From: a bacterium
Lineage (GTDB): Bacteria; Chloroflexota; Dormibacteria; Aeolococcales; Bog-877
DNA: 28,467 bases
Direction of reading: 5' to 3'
Assembly: GCA_021844355.1 (NCBI GenBank)
Contig: JAKBTP010000095.1
Coordinates: forward strand, 1 to 28,467
Shown here: one piece after another, positions 1 through 9,254 of the stretch
Position numbering within the stretch: position 1 is the stretch's first letter
Layout: every line of letters begins with the position of its first letter
Program-made: the position numbers and the translations under genes
The notes under the pieces: generated by a model
What the model was told of the DNA's origin: nothing
Seen by the model: the letters and a program-made list of their open reading frames with translations, nothing else
The model's database searches: none

Positions 1-1896
<1,896 letters not shown>

Positions 1897-1914
1897 GCGC
1901 CCTCGGAGCCCGGC

Positions 1915-1936
1915 CGGCGGGCGCTGCGGCCCGCCG
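1915..1936. terminator. GC-rich hairpin after lon
   Basis: An 8-bp perfect stem (CGGCGGGC / GCCCGCCG) with a 6-nt loop starts 18 nt after the lon stop. It has no T-tract, as is common in very GC-rich genomes. It sits between convergent genes and could act for either strand. Confidence 0.4.
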
Positions 1937-1952
1937 ACCTCCGGATCTCCGC

Positions 1953-1971
1953 CGGCCGGGTGATCCGGCCG
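1953..1971. terminator. Second GC-rich hairpin between lon and the Nudix gene
   Basis: A 7-bp perfect stem (CGGCCGG / CCGGCCG) with a GTGAT loop lies 16 nt after the first hairpin. Together they form a tandem, possibly bidirectional terminator in the convergent lon/Nudix gap. No T-tract is visible on either side. Confidence 0.35.
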
Positions 1972-2066
1972 TCGCTGGTCTGGCCGAGGGGCTCGACTGT
2001 GCTCGGCCAGGTGTGCGGCCGTTCTCCGCGCGGGTGCCCTCTGGCCGGCGCCGCGCCCGGCAACGG

Positions 2067-2696
2067 TCATCGCTCCTCGATCGGCGCCGGCTCCGGGAAA
2101 CGCTCTCCCAGCCCTCGCCGGAGCCGGTCCACCACCAGGCGGGCCGCCCCCCAGACGAAGTCCTGCCCCTGGAGATAGCCGGGCACCAGCAGGGAGCCGC
2201 GGCTGGTGCGACGCCGGCGGACCACATCCTTCACCGAGGTGTGGGCCTGGAGCAGCGGCAGCCAGAACCAGCCGTACACCTCGGAGGGATCGGCCCGAGG
2301 GGAGAAGTCGCGGGTTAGCAGCGCCACCGCCGGGACCATGAGAAACCCCGAGTGGGTTATCACCACCGGGTCCAGGTAGCCCAGGAGGCGAACCGCATCC
2401 GGCGGCACCGCGAGCTCCTCCTCCGCCTCCCTGAGGGCCGCCTGCCACAGCGTTCCGTCGGACTCGGTCAGGCTGCCGCCGGGCAGCCCGACCTGCCCGG
2501 GGTGGGAGCGCAGCTGGTGACTGCGCCGCTCCAGGAGGAGGGGCAGCTCGGCCCGTCGCCCATCGATGAGGGCCAGCACCCCGGCGGCCCGAAGGTTCAC
2601 CGGTCGGTCGGGCTCCTCCGCCAGTGGCCTGAGGGTCCCGGTGAGCCGCTCCAGGGCGCTGGAGGCGGCGCGGCTGCGAGCGCCGTCCTCAGCCAA
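2067..2696 (-). CDS. Nudix hydrolase, CoA pyrophosphatase-like
   Basis: This 209-residue protein belongs to the Nudix family of nucleoside-diphosphate-X pyrophosphatases. The segment RSHPGQVGLPGG (residues 63-74) followed by REAEEEL (89-95) matches the extended signature of the CoA diphosphatase subgroup, in which a HxGQxxxPGG stretch precedes the Nudix box. Acyl-CoA or CoA is therefore the best substrate guess, but the exact substrate cannot be read from sequence. The only start before the domain is TTG at 2696, directly after the TGA of the upstream pseudokinase and in the same frame; no Shine-Dalgarno is evident. Expression probably depends on the upstream gene, by reinitiation or readthrough. 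The gene converges on lon across two hairpins. Confidence 0.85.
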   Translation of the reverse strand: MAEDGARSRAASSALERLTGTLRPLAEEPDRPVNLRAAGVLALIDGRRAELPLLLERRSHQLRSHPGQVGLPGGSLTESDGTLWQAALREAEEELAVPPDAVRLLGYLDPVVITHSGFLMVPAVALLTRDFSPRADPSEVYGWFWLPLLQAHTSVKDVVRRRRTSRGSLLVPGYLQGQDFVWGAARLVVDRLRRGLGERFPEPAPIEER

Positions 2697-3734
2697 TCAG
2701 AGGTAGAGCCGGCCGGTCGCGAACAGCACCAGGACGGCGGCGGCGACGACCACGAGCAGACTGAGCAGCACGATCCCCCCTGTCCGCCGCACATGGGGGT
2801 GTATCTCCAGCTGCTCCATGGGGACCAGCGCCACAGTGCCAGACGCCGCCGGCTCACCTCCGTGAGCCGGCCGCCAGGGGTGGCTGGGGGACCCGGCCGC
2901 CGCAGGCGGCGGGGGAGGCGCCGGGCGGGGTGCAGCGGCAGCCTGCCTCCGCCCGGACACCGCGAGGCGCAGCTCCTGCGCCATCTCCAGCGCCGAGCGG
3001 TGGCGGATGGCCGGGTCGGGGGCCAGGGCCCGGAGCAGCACGTCATCCACCGCCGGGGGCAGCTGCGTCCGGATCCGGCTGGGGGGCTCGATCCCGCCCT
3101 CCGCGGCGGGCGCCTTGCCCACCAGGAGGTAGTAGGTGAGGGCCGCGAGGCCGTACCGGTCCGCGGCCGGGCTGGGATCCATACGCCCCTCGGGGGGGCG
3201 GAACCCTCGGGTGGCGTTGAGCCAGGCGGCGTGGGGGTTGACCCGGGTCACTACGGTGCGTATCCCCATGCCCACCAGCACCGCCGTTCCTCCCTGGCCC
3301 ACCGCCACCGTGGCCGGCTGGACATCACCGTGGACCAGCCCCCGGCGATGCACCTCGTCCAGGGCCTGCGCCAAGGTCCCGATCGTGGCCAGCACACCAG
3401 GCGCCCGGCCCTGCTGCAGGAGGCTCACCAGAAAGCCTCCCGGGACATCCTCGTTCACGAGGAAGGTCAGCGGGATGGGGAGTTCCTGGCCGCCGATCTC
3501 CAGCGTCTGGGCCACCCCGGAGAGCCCTCGCGCCCGGGGGTCCCCGGCCAGCCTCTGCAGGGCCTCCTGGAAACCGAGCGCCCCGCTGTAGGGCTCGCCG
3601 AAGATCCACAAGAGGGCCGCCCCGCCGCCATCCAGAGAGTCCCCCCGGTGAACCGAGGCGTACGGGAGCAGCTGGAGGCGGCCCCTGAGTCGGTACCGTC
3701 CGACGGTGGTCCCGGTGAGCTGATCCACCTGCAA
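2697..3734 (-). CDS. Membrane-anchored Ser/Thr protein kinase-like protein, probable pseudokinase
   Basis: The 345-residue protein has a kinase-like fold outline, an Ala/Pro-rich linker (about 262-290) and one C-terminal transmembrane helix (about 320-342), leaving the kinase-like domain in the cytoplasm. The catalytic-loop equivalent reads HGDVQPATV (135-143): the aspartate is kept, but the usual lysine and asparagine of HRDLKPxN are Gln and Thr. No VAIK-type lysine is seen near AALLWIFG (39-46), and where DFG is expected there is VGMG (154-157). An APE-like RPPE (179-182) and a DRYGLAALTYYLLVG helix (192-206) are typical of bacterial Hanks-type kinases. These losses suggest a scaffold or sensor rather than an active kinase. 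It starts at TTG 3734 with GAGG 5 nt upstream. The following Nudix gene is in the same frame after one TGA. Confidence 0.75.
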   Translation of the reverse strand: MQVDQLTGTTVGRYRLRGRLQLLPYASVHRGDSLDGGGAALLWIFGEPYSGALGFQEALQRLAGDPRARGLSGVAQTLEIGGQELPIPLTFLVNEDVPGGFLVSLLQQGRAPGVLATIGTLAQALDEVHRRGLVHGDVQPATVAVGQGGTAVLVGMGIRTVVTRVNPHAAWLNATRGFRPPEGRMDPSPAADRYGLAALTYYLLVGKAPAAEGGIEPPSRIRTQLPPAVDDVLLRALAPDPAIRHRSALEMAQELRLAVSGRRQAAAAPRPAPPPPPAAAGSPSHPWRPAHGGEPAASGTVALVPMEQLEIHPHVRRTGGIVLLSLLVVVAAAVLVLFATGRLYL

Positions 3735-3829
3735 TTCACCCTCATCTTATGGCGGCCGGAGCCGTGCGCATCCGGCTATCCTCAGCCCCAGCCGATGACC
3801 CCACGCCCCCAGGGCCCTCAGGGGCTCCG

Positions 3830-4117
3830 ATGAACCGCGACCAGCTCCTCCAGCTGCCGCCGGTGCCCAGGGAGAGGGTCTGCCGCTGCGGCGCCCGGGT
3901 GGGGCGTAGCCATCTGGAGTACCTCGGCGGGGGGCGCTCGCTGCCGGTCTACGTCTGTTCCGGCTGCGGACTGGGATACCGCGGGGATGGGCCGGCAGCA
4001 CCCGCCGCGTCCTCCCATCGCAGCCGCAAGCCCCTTCCCGAGGGCGGCTCCCCGGAGAACCCGGTCCTGGATCCGGAGATCGCCAGGCGCATCCTGGGCA
4101 GAAAGGAGGGCGGCTAG
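3830..4117 (+). CDS. Small zinc-ribbon-like protein of unknown function
   Basis: I do not recognise this 95-residue protein. Near its N-terminus it has a CxC pair (VCRCGARVG, about residues 16-24) and a CxxC pair (YVCSGCGLGYR, about 42-52), spaced like the two knuckles of a zinc ribbon. The rest is a Pro/Ser/basic linker and a short charged tail ending in GRKEGG. The frame is open from 3749, but I favour ATG 3830 because the upstream residues are low-complexity and the Cys-containing part begins just after it; no strong ribosome-binding site supports either start. It is divergent from the pseudokinase gene and convergent with the hydrolase gene, the two stop codons overlapping in CTAG at 4114-4117. 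A structural or nucleic-acid-binding role is possible but unproven. Confidence 0.55.
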   Translation: MNRDQLLQLPPVPRERVCRCGARVGRSHLEYLGGGRSLPVYVCSGCGLGYRGDGPAAPAASSHRSRKPLPEGGSPENPVLDPEIARRILGRKEGG

Positions 4118-4902
4118 GCGGGCACCTCCGGCAGATGCCTTAAGAACCACCGTCCCGCCAGCTCGGCCACCTCCGGGCTGTCCACGTCCACGCTCATCCC
4201 ATGACCGCTGCGGGGGAGGAGCCGCAGCTCGCGGATCGAGCTGCTCACCCCGCCCACGATGCGGTCCGCGTTGGCCGGGCCGACCACCCCATCCCGCCCT
4301 CCGTGCAGCACCAGCAGTGGCTGCCAGACCGCCCGGAGCTCTCCCTCGACCCGGCGTCCCAGGCGGACCAGCTCGAGGATGGCCCGGGTCGGGCGGCGCC
4401 GGTAGCTGTGGAGCTGGTGGGCCCGCTCGCGCAGGTAGAGGTCGACCTTGCCGGAGGGGGTGTCCCAGCGGACCAGCGGATGGAGGGCGGGGAGCAGGCG
4501 CAGCCGCCAATCCGAGAGCCGGAGCATGGCCGCCTGGGTTGCGACCGCCCTCACCTCCGGTCGGGTCGCCGCCAGGTGGAGGGCGAGAGTCCCGCCCATC
4601 GACTGACCCGCGACGCCGACCGTGCGGCAACGGGCCAGGAGCTCGTCCAGCCCGTGGTTGGCGGATCGGATCCAATCGTCGGCCCGGGTCTGGGCCATCT
4701 CCTCTGGGGAGGTCCCGTGGCCCGCCAGCAGGGGAGCGTGAGCCACGATGCCGTGACCGGCGAGCCACTCGCCGAGCCGGATCAGCTCGACCGGGGTGCC
4801 GGCGAAGCCGTGGAGCAGGAGCACCCCCCGGGGCCCGTCCCCCAACCAGAACGGACGGCTGGCCCACTCCGGGATCTCAGCGTCGTCCTTCCACCCCGCC
4901 AC
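4114..4902 (-). CDS. Alpha/beta hydrolase, carboxylesterase-like
   Basis: This 262-residue protein has the alpha/beta-hydrolase fold of small monoacylglycerol lipases and carboxylesterases. The oxyanion-hole region is LLLHGFAGTP (28-37). The nucleophile elbow is GQSMGG with Ser101, the acid is Asp204 in HGGRDGVV, and the catalytic histidine is His234 in SGHGMSVD, so the triad is complete. It has no signal peptide or transmembrane segment and should be cytosolic. Start GTG 4902 is chosen because the protein reads naturally from there and because TAACCT lies exactly 6 nt upstream with no Shine-Dalgarno, the layout of a leaderless transcript. It is divergent from trpD across 55 nt. The natural substrate is unknown; esters of medium-chain acids are typical of the family. 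Confidence 0.88.
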   Translation of the reverse strand: MAGWKDDAEIPEWASRPFWLGDGPRGVLLLHGFAGTPVELIRLGEWLAGHGIVAHAPLLAGHGTSPEEMAQTRADDWIRSANHGLDELLARCRTVGVAGQSMGGTLALHLAATRPEVRAVATQAAMLRLSDWRLRLLPALHPLVRWDTPSGKVDLYLRERAHQLHSYRRRPTRAILELVRLGRRVEGELRAVWQPLLVLHGGRDGVVGPANADRIVGGVSSSIRELRLLPRSGHGMSVDVDSPEVAELAGRWFLRHLPEVPA

Positions 4903-4908
4903 CAGCTC

Positions 4909-4914
4909 AGGTTA
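4909..4914 (-). promoter_or_regulatory. -10 element of a leaderless hydrolase promoter
   Basis: Read on the minus strand, TAACCT is followed by 6 nt (GAGCTG) and then the GTG start of the hydrolase. No clear -35 is seen. The spacing places transcription initiation at or next to the start codon. Confidence 0.45.
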
Positions 4915-4944
4915 GCCGCTGGGCCGGCCCGGCCAGGTCGACCG

Positions 4945-4950
4945 TACACT
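4945..4950 (+). promoter_or_regulatory. -10 element of a leaderless trpD promoter
   Basis: TACACT is followed by 7 nt and the ATG of trpD at 4958. There is no Shine-Dalgarno before this ATG and no obvious -35, so the trpD-trmK-DUF164-rnhA transcript probably begins at the start codon. Confidence 0.5.
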
Positions 4951-4957
4951 CCGTGGG

Positions 4958-6001
4958 ATGGCTGCCACCGAGGAGATCGCCCGAGAACTGCCCCCGCTGC
5001 TGGAGCGGCTGGTGCGGCGGGAGGAGGTGGGCGAGGAGCGCGCGCGCTGGCTCGGCGACCGGATGATGGAGGGTGCCCTCTCCGGCGCCCAGATGGGGGC
5101 GGTGCTGGCTCTGCTGCGCTCCAAGGGGGAGACGGTGGCCGAGCTGGCGGGGCTGGTCGCCTCGATGCGGGACCACAGCCTCAAGGTGGAGCTGGACCGG
5201 CCGGCCCTGGACACCTGCGGGACGGGCGGGGACGGGCTGGGCACCTTCAACATCTCCACGGTGGCAGCCCTCGTGGTGGCGGGTGCCGGGGTGGCGGTGG
5301 CCAAGCACGGCAACCGGGCGGCCAGCGGTCGCTGTGGCAGTGCGGACGTCCTGGAGGCGCTGGGGGTGAGGATCGACCTGCCGCCGGAGGGCGTCGCGGC
5401 CTGCGTCCGGGATGCTGGAGTGGGCTTCATGTTCGCGCCCCGGTATCACCCGGCGATGCGCCACGTGGCGGCACCGCGGGCCGAGCTGGGGATCCGCACA
5501 GTGTTCAACATCCTGGGACCGCTCTCCAACCCGGCCCAGGTGCCCTTCCAGTCCCTGGGCGTCGCCGACTCCGAGCTGGCGGCCAAAATGGCCGGAGTAC
5601 TCGCCCACCTGGGTGGCGAGCGGGCCCTGGTCTTCGCCGGACCCTCGGGAATGGACGAGCTCGGCCTGGACGGTCCCTCCACCTGCTGGAGGGTCGAGGC
5701 GGGCCGGGTGGTCCAGGAGACCATCGACCCCAGCGAACTGGGGCTGGCCCCGGCCGCCCCGGCGCAGCTGGCCGGGGGCGGCCCCGAGGTCAATGCCGCA
5801 CTGGCGCTCTCGGTCCTTGAGGGGGAGCCGGGCCCGAGGGGGGACGTCGTCGCTCTCAACGCCGCCGCCGGGCTGGTCTCCGCCGGCAGGGCGGGGGACC
5901 TTGCCGAGGGGCTCTCACTGGCCCGGGAGAGCCTCGCCTCAGGTGCCGGGCTGGACGCGCTGGAGCGGCTTCGCCGCGTCTCCCAGGAGTGGCGGGGATG
6001 A
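4958..6001 (+). CDS. trpD: Anthranilate phosphoribosyltransferase
   Basis: TrpD transfers the phosphoribosyl group of PRPP to anthranilate, the second committed step of tryptophan synthesis. The 347-residue length is normal. The PRPP/Mg-binding stretch DTCGTGGDGLGTFNIST (85-101) and the KHGNRAASGRCGSADVLE region (116-133) are both intact; the latter has SGRCGSAD where SSxSGSAD is more usual, a mild substitution. The conserved RTVFNILGPLSNPA segment is also present. No other trp gene is near, so the gene is separated from the pathway operon; it may be a paralogue, but all key residues look functional. It is the first gene of a coupled run: its TGA overlaps the ATG of trmK (ATGA at 5998-6001). 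Confidence 0.93.
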   Translation: MAATEEIARELPPLLERLVRREEVGEERARWLGDRMMEGALSGAQMGAVLALLRSKGETVAELAGLVASMRDHSLKVELDRPALDTCGTGGDGLGTFNISTVAALVVAGAGVAVAKHGNRAASGRCGSADVLEALGVRIDLPPEGVAACVRDAGVGFMFAPRYHPAMRHVAAPRAELGIRTVFNILGPLSNPAQVPFQSLGVADSELAAKMAGVLAHLGGERALVFAGPSGMDELGLDGPSTCWRVEAGRVVQETIDPSELGLAPAAPAQLAGGGPEVNAALALSVLEGEPGPRGDVVALNAAAGLVSAGRAGDLAEGLSLARESLASGAGLDALERLRRVSQEWRG

Positions 6002-6489
6002 TCGCGACCGGGACTGCCCCGGCGCGGCTGGGCCCCCGGCTACGCCATCTCCTCGAGCTCTGCCCGGAGGAGTACCCGGTGGCGGACGTGGGGAGCGGCC
6101 ATGGCCGGCTGGCGCTGGAGCTGGCGCGCCGTCGGCCCGGAGCCGAGGTGTACGCGACAGAGGCCAGGCCAGGTCCCGCCAGGGAGCTGCGGCGGCTGCT
6201 CGGGCCGAGCTCTCCCGTCCTGGTGCTTGAGGGGCCGGGGCTGGAGCCTCTCCAGGGCCTCGGCTGCCGCGGTGCCGTGATCGCCGGCATGGGTGGGCAC
6301 ACCATCCGGGAGATCCTGCAGGCGAGTCCCGCTCTGGCCTTGGGGTTGGACTGGCTCTGCCTGCAACCGATGCAGGACTGGGAGCCGCTCTGGTCCTGGG
6401 TGACGGGCAGCGGATGGTGGGATCCCCAGGGCACCAGCTGCCGGGAGCGCTCGCGGATCTACCGGACGCTGCTGCTGCGCCCCAGGTGA
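5998..6489 (+). CDS. trmK: tRNA (adenine-N1)-methyltransferase, TrmK family, short form
   Basis: TrmK methylates N1 of A22 in tRNAs using S-adenosylmethionine. The protein shows the family's SAM-binding motif as VADVGSGHGRLALELARR (the family usually has GSDH, here GSGH) and the signature VIAGMGGHTIREIL, followed by the LCLQPMQDW segment. At 163 residues it is clearly shorter than the roughly 230 of Bacillus TrmK; what is missing is the C-terminal coiled-coil half of the family. An upstream in-frame GTG at 5989 exists, but ATG 5998 overlaps the trpD stop as ATGA and is preferred. Its own TGA overlaps the GTG of the next gene (6486-6489). The family assignment is good; activity of the short form is uncertain. 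Confidence 0.8.
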   Translation: MIATGTAPARLGPRLRHLLELCPEEYPVADVGSGHGRLALELARRRPGAEVYATEARPGPARELRRLLGPSSPVLVLEGPGLEPLQGLGCRGAVIAGMGGHTIREILQASPALALGLDWLCLQPMQDWEPLWSWVTGSGWWDPQGTSCRERSRIYRTLLLRPR

Positions 6490-7174
6490 GCGACTCTCAG
6501 CGGCTCTTCGACCTGCAGGAGCTGGACCACCGGCTGGAGCTGCTGCGCACCGAGCGGGCCGTCGCGGACAAGCGCGCCGCTGACGACCCCGAGCAGAGGG
6601 CCCTGAGCCGCCGGGTCCAGGAGCTCCGGGCGTCCCTCAGCCAGCTGTCCTCCAGGTTGCGGCAGGAGGAGCTGGAGGTGGAGGAGCTGCGCGAGCGGGC
6701 GGCCAGCCACGAGCGCGCCATCTACGGTGGCAGCGTGCGACATCCGGCGGAGCTGGAACGCTACCAGCATGAGATCCGGATGCTGAGGGAGCGGATCGCC
6801 GCCGCCGAGGAGCGCGAGCTCGCGGCGATGGAGGAGCAGGAGCGGCTGGAGACCGACCTCCGGTCCGCGGAGGCGAAGGCCGGGGCGCGCTCCGCCGAGC
6901 TCGAGCGCCTCCGCGCGGAGGACGCTGAGCGGCGCCCCGGGCTGGAGCAGGAGCTGCAGGAGGCCGAGGCCGAGCGGGCCGAGCTGGCCGCGCAGCTCGG
7001 CCCCACCGCCCTCCGCCTCTACGCCTCCACGGCGCCGCGGCGCACCCCGGCGGTGGTGCGCATCGAGGGAGGGGTGTGCTCCGGCTGCCGCCTCCCCGTC
7101 GCCCACCGGGTCCTGGAGGAGGCGCGCGCCGGGCGCCTCGTGACCTGCGAGAACTGCGAGCGGATCCTGCTCCC

Positions 7175-7178
<4 letters not shown>
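6486..7178 (+). CDS. Coiled-coil protein with C-terminal C4 zinc ribbon (DUF164 family)
   Basis: The 230-residue protein is almost entirely charged coiled coil (about residues 5-175, rich in Glu, Arg, Leu and Ala), ending in a zinc ribbon with CSGCRLPV and CENCERILL about 25 residues apart. This is the DUF164/zf-RING_7 architecture found across actinobacteria and other bacteria, often beside NIF3-type proteins and RNase H; a nucleic-acid-related role has been suggested but no biochemical function is established to my knowledge. Start GTG 6486 gives MSDSQRLFDLQELD, the normal N-terminus of the family, and overlaps the trmK stop; the longer upstream frame is a trmK shadow. Its TGA overlaps the GTG of rnhA (7175-7178). 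Confidence 0.88.
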
Positions 7179-7606
<428 letters not shown>

Positions 7607-7691
7607 GTCGCATCCTCACGCTCCCGGCATCTCCGTCCGGGTCCGGGGCGGCGGAAGCCGGGCCGGGCGCTCTCCGGGTGTTTCCGGCCGG

Positions 7692-7708
7692 CCGCGGTGG
7701 GGCCGCGG
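7692..7708 (+). terminator. Candidate hairpin terminator after rnhA
   Basis: CCGCGG and CCGCGG form a 6-bp stem around a TGGGG loop, 86 nt after the rnhA stop. There is no T-tract, and the distance is longer than usual, so this is tentative. The rest of 7607-7791 shows nothing I recognise. Confidence 0.25.
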
Positions 7709-7791
7709 GTGGCACCTTCCCCCCTCGAGCAAGGCTTGTGGGTGGCGGCCCTGAGGTGGTCGCCCAGGGCATTTTCTCTCCGATCCCGGCT

Positions 7792-7797
7792 TACAAT
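7792..7797 (+). promoter_or_regulatory. -10 element of a leaderless DUF1707 promoter
   Basis: TACAAT, close to the consensus TATAAT, is followed by 6 nt and then the GTG start at 7804. No Shine-Dalgarno is present, so the mRNA probably begins at the start codon. No convincing -35 is seen. Confidence 0.55.
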
Positions 7798-7803
7798 CCA
7801 CCC

Positions 7804-8253
7804 GTGGACGCCTTGATCCGGCCGGTGGGGCCGCCCGAGGTCCGCGCTTCGGACCAGGACCGCGAGGCGGTGGTGGAGGAATTGCGCCGCCACCATTCGG
7901 ACGGGCGCCTGGCGACGGACGAGCTGGAGGAGCGGGTCGGGAAGGCTTTCCAGGCGAAGACCATGGGTGAGCTCTCCCAGGTGGTCCGCGACCTCCCCGC
8001 ACCTCCTCCGCCCCCGCCCAAGGGGCTGCAGCGGCTGCGCCCCTACCTGGTGTATGGCGGGGGCGCCGTGGTCCTCGGTGGCCTGGCCGTGGGTGCCGTC
8101 CTGGGCGGGGTGTCGGGACATGAGTTCGCCTTCCCCCTGCCCCTCCTGTGGGTCGGGTTCATCTTCATGAGGGGGCGGCACGGTCACCGGCGGTACGGAT
8201 CGCGCTGGGGAGGCGGGCCCGGCCCCCAGGGTCCTGGGGGCGTCGCCCTCTGA
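7804..8253 (+). CDS. DUF1707 domain membrane protein
   Basis: The 149-residue protein begins with a DUF1707 domain (about residues 10-62): VRASDQDREAVVEEL, then GRLATDELEERVGKAF and a final VVRDLP, the normal layout of this small domain common in actinobacterial membrane proteins. A proline run (about 63-70) leads to two hydrophobic segments (about 78-100 and 106-122, PYLVYGGGAVVLGGLAVG and FPLPLLWVGFIFM), then a basic, Gly-rich tail. The domain's function is unknown; fusions to membrane segments suggest an envelope or sensing role. GTG 7804 is chosen over the longer open frame because the domain starts right after it and a -10 sits 6 nt upstream. A hairpin follows 2 nt after the stop, so it is probably monocistronic. 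Confidence 0.75.
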   Translation: MDALIRPVGPPEVRASDQDREAVVEELRRHHSDGRLATDELEERVGKAFQAKTMGELSQVVRDLPAPPPPPPKGLQRLRPYLVYGGGAVVLGGLAVGAVLGGVSGHEFAFPLPLLWVGFIFMRGRHGHRRYGSRWGGGPGPQGPGGVAL

Positions 8254-8255
8254 CC

Positions 8256-8271
8256 GTCCCCGGCTGGGGAC
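8256..8271 (+). terminator. Hairpin terminator after the DUF1707 gene
   Basis: A perfect 6-bp stem, GTCCCC / GGGGAC, with a GGCT loop sits just after the stop codon. It separates the DUF1707 gene from the pst promoter. No T-tract. Confidence 0.45.
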
Positions 8272-8319
8272 TACCGTTCGCAGCCGCCCAGGGGGGCTCG
8301 GGGGTCCCGCGGGCCCGGC

Positions 8320-8357
8320 TTAACCTTCCCTTATCACCCGATTAACCCGGGGATAAT
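8320..8357 (+). promoter_or_regulatory. Pho-box-like 11-bp direct repeats and -10 of the pst operon
   Basis: Three contiguous 11-nt units, TTAACCTTCCC (8320), TTATCACCCGA (8331) and TTAACCCGGGG (8342), share TTA-C/T-C at their starts. They end in a -10-like GATAAT at 8352-8357, and a weaker fourth unit could start at 8353. Direct repeats with an 11-bp period upstream of a phosphate operon are the hallmark of PhoB/PhoP binding sites. The middle units replace a -35 hexamer, as expected for an activated promoter. Predicted start of transcription is near 8364. The regulator itself is not in the window. Confidence 0.6.
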
Positions 8358-8398
8358 CGACCCTTCCCTACGCTCGTTCCGTGCTCACTGAGGGAGGA

Positions 8399-9190
8399 AT
8401 GAGCCTGACCGGGACCCCCCGGCCGGCCGCGGACGCGGCGGTGGCGGTGGCGGTGTCCGGGCTCTCTGTGCGGATCGCCTCGCGCGAGATCCTGAGGGGG
8501 ATAAGCGCCGGCTTCGCCCGGGGCCGGGTGACGGCCGTCATCGGACCCACCGGCTGCGGGAAGACCACCCTCCTGCGCTCGTTGAACCGCCTCAACGACC
8601 AGCGCCCGGGGATGCGGGTGGAGGGCGAGATCCTCCTCGAGGGCCAGAGCGTCTACGGCCGCGGCCGGGATGTGCGCGACCTCCGCCGGCGCATCGGCAT
8701 GCTGTTTCAGCGCCCCAACCCCTTTCCCCAGAGCATCCGCGAGAACGTGGCCCTGGGGGCGCGGGTGCACGGCCTCTGGCGCCGGGAGGAGGTGGACCGG
8801 CGGGTCGAGGAGCTGCTGCGCCGGGTAGGGCTCTGGGACGCGGTTCACGACCGGCTTGGGTCCTCGCCCTTCGCCCTCTCGGGCGGCCAGCAGCAGCTCC
8901 TCTGCATGGCCCGCGCCCTGGCGGTCGACCCCCAGGTGCTGCTCCTGGATGAGCCCACCTCGGCGCTCGACCCCCACTCCACCGCCCGGATCGAGGAGCT
9001 GATCGGCTCCCTCCGGGAGCGGATCACCGTGGTCTTCGTCACCCACAACCTGCAGCAGGCGGCCCGCTGCGCCGACGAGGTGCTCTTCCTCCTGGCCGGA
9101 GAGGTGGTAGAGCAGGCCCCCGTCGGGGATTTCTTCCAGCGTCCCGCCGACCTGCGTAGCCGCGCCTACATCGAGGGGAAGCCGGTCTGA
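8399..9190 (+). CDS. pstB: Phosphate ABC transporter ATP-binding protein PstB
   Basis: PstB is the cytoplasmic ATPase that powers high-affinity phosphate import. In this 263-residue protein the Walker A is GPTGCGKTT (49-57), the Q-loop FQRPNPFPQS has Gln104, the signature is LSGGQQQLLCMARAL (160-174), Walker B is LLLDEP (181-186) and the switch histidine is His216. The Arg usually following LSGGQQQ is Leu here. The N-terminus has a VAVAV repeat encoded by GGCGGT-like units. ATG 8399 is chosen, with GAGG 5 nt upstream; an in-frame GTG at 8381 would add six residues. It is the first gene of the operon, ahead of pstS, whereas the usual order places pstB last. The gene follows the Pho-box-like repeats directly. 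Confidence 0.93.
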   Translation: MSLTGTPRPAADAAVAVAVSGLSVRIASREILRGISAGFARGRVTAVIGPTGCGKTTLLRSLNRLNDQRPGMRVEGEILLEGQSVYGRGRDVRDLRRRIGMLFQRPNPFPQSIRENVALGARVHGLWRREEVDRRVEELLRRVGLWDAVHDRLGSSPFALSGGQQQLLCMARALAVDPQVLLLDEPTSALDPHSTARIEELIGSLRERITVVFVTHNLQQAARCADEVLFLLAGEVVEQAPVGDFFQRPADLRSRAYIEGKPV

Positions 9191-9254
9191 GCTGAGCCGC
9201 CTCCGGCCCCCGCCCGACGACCCGTCAATCCCAGCCATCCATAGGGAGGATTCC

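Noticed and set aside
2697..2699. TGA recoding (genetic code 4 or 25) suggested by the in-frame TGA between kinase and Nudix ORFs
   Set aside because: TGA ends many intact genes here, including lon, trpD, pstS, ftsZ and rsmH, at the expected lengths, so TGA is a normal stop.
2352..3833. 493-codon plus-strand open frame opposite the Nudix and pseudokinase genes
   Set aside because: It has no recognisable motif and is antisense to two frames with clear family signatures.
4201..5820. 539-codon plus-strand open frame over the hydrolase and trpD
   Set aside because: Shadow of trpD in another frame and antisense of the hydrolase; Gly/Arg/Pro-rich without domains.
8436..8458. GGCGGT microsatellite in the pstB N-terminus as a phase-variable repeat
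   Set aside because: Only about three to four 6-nt units are present and they preserve the frame; too short for slippage-based switching.
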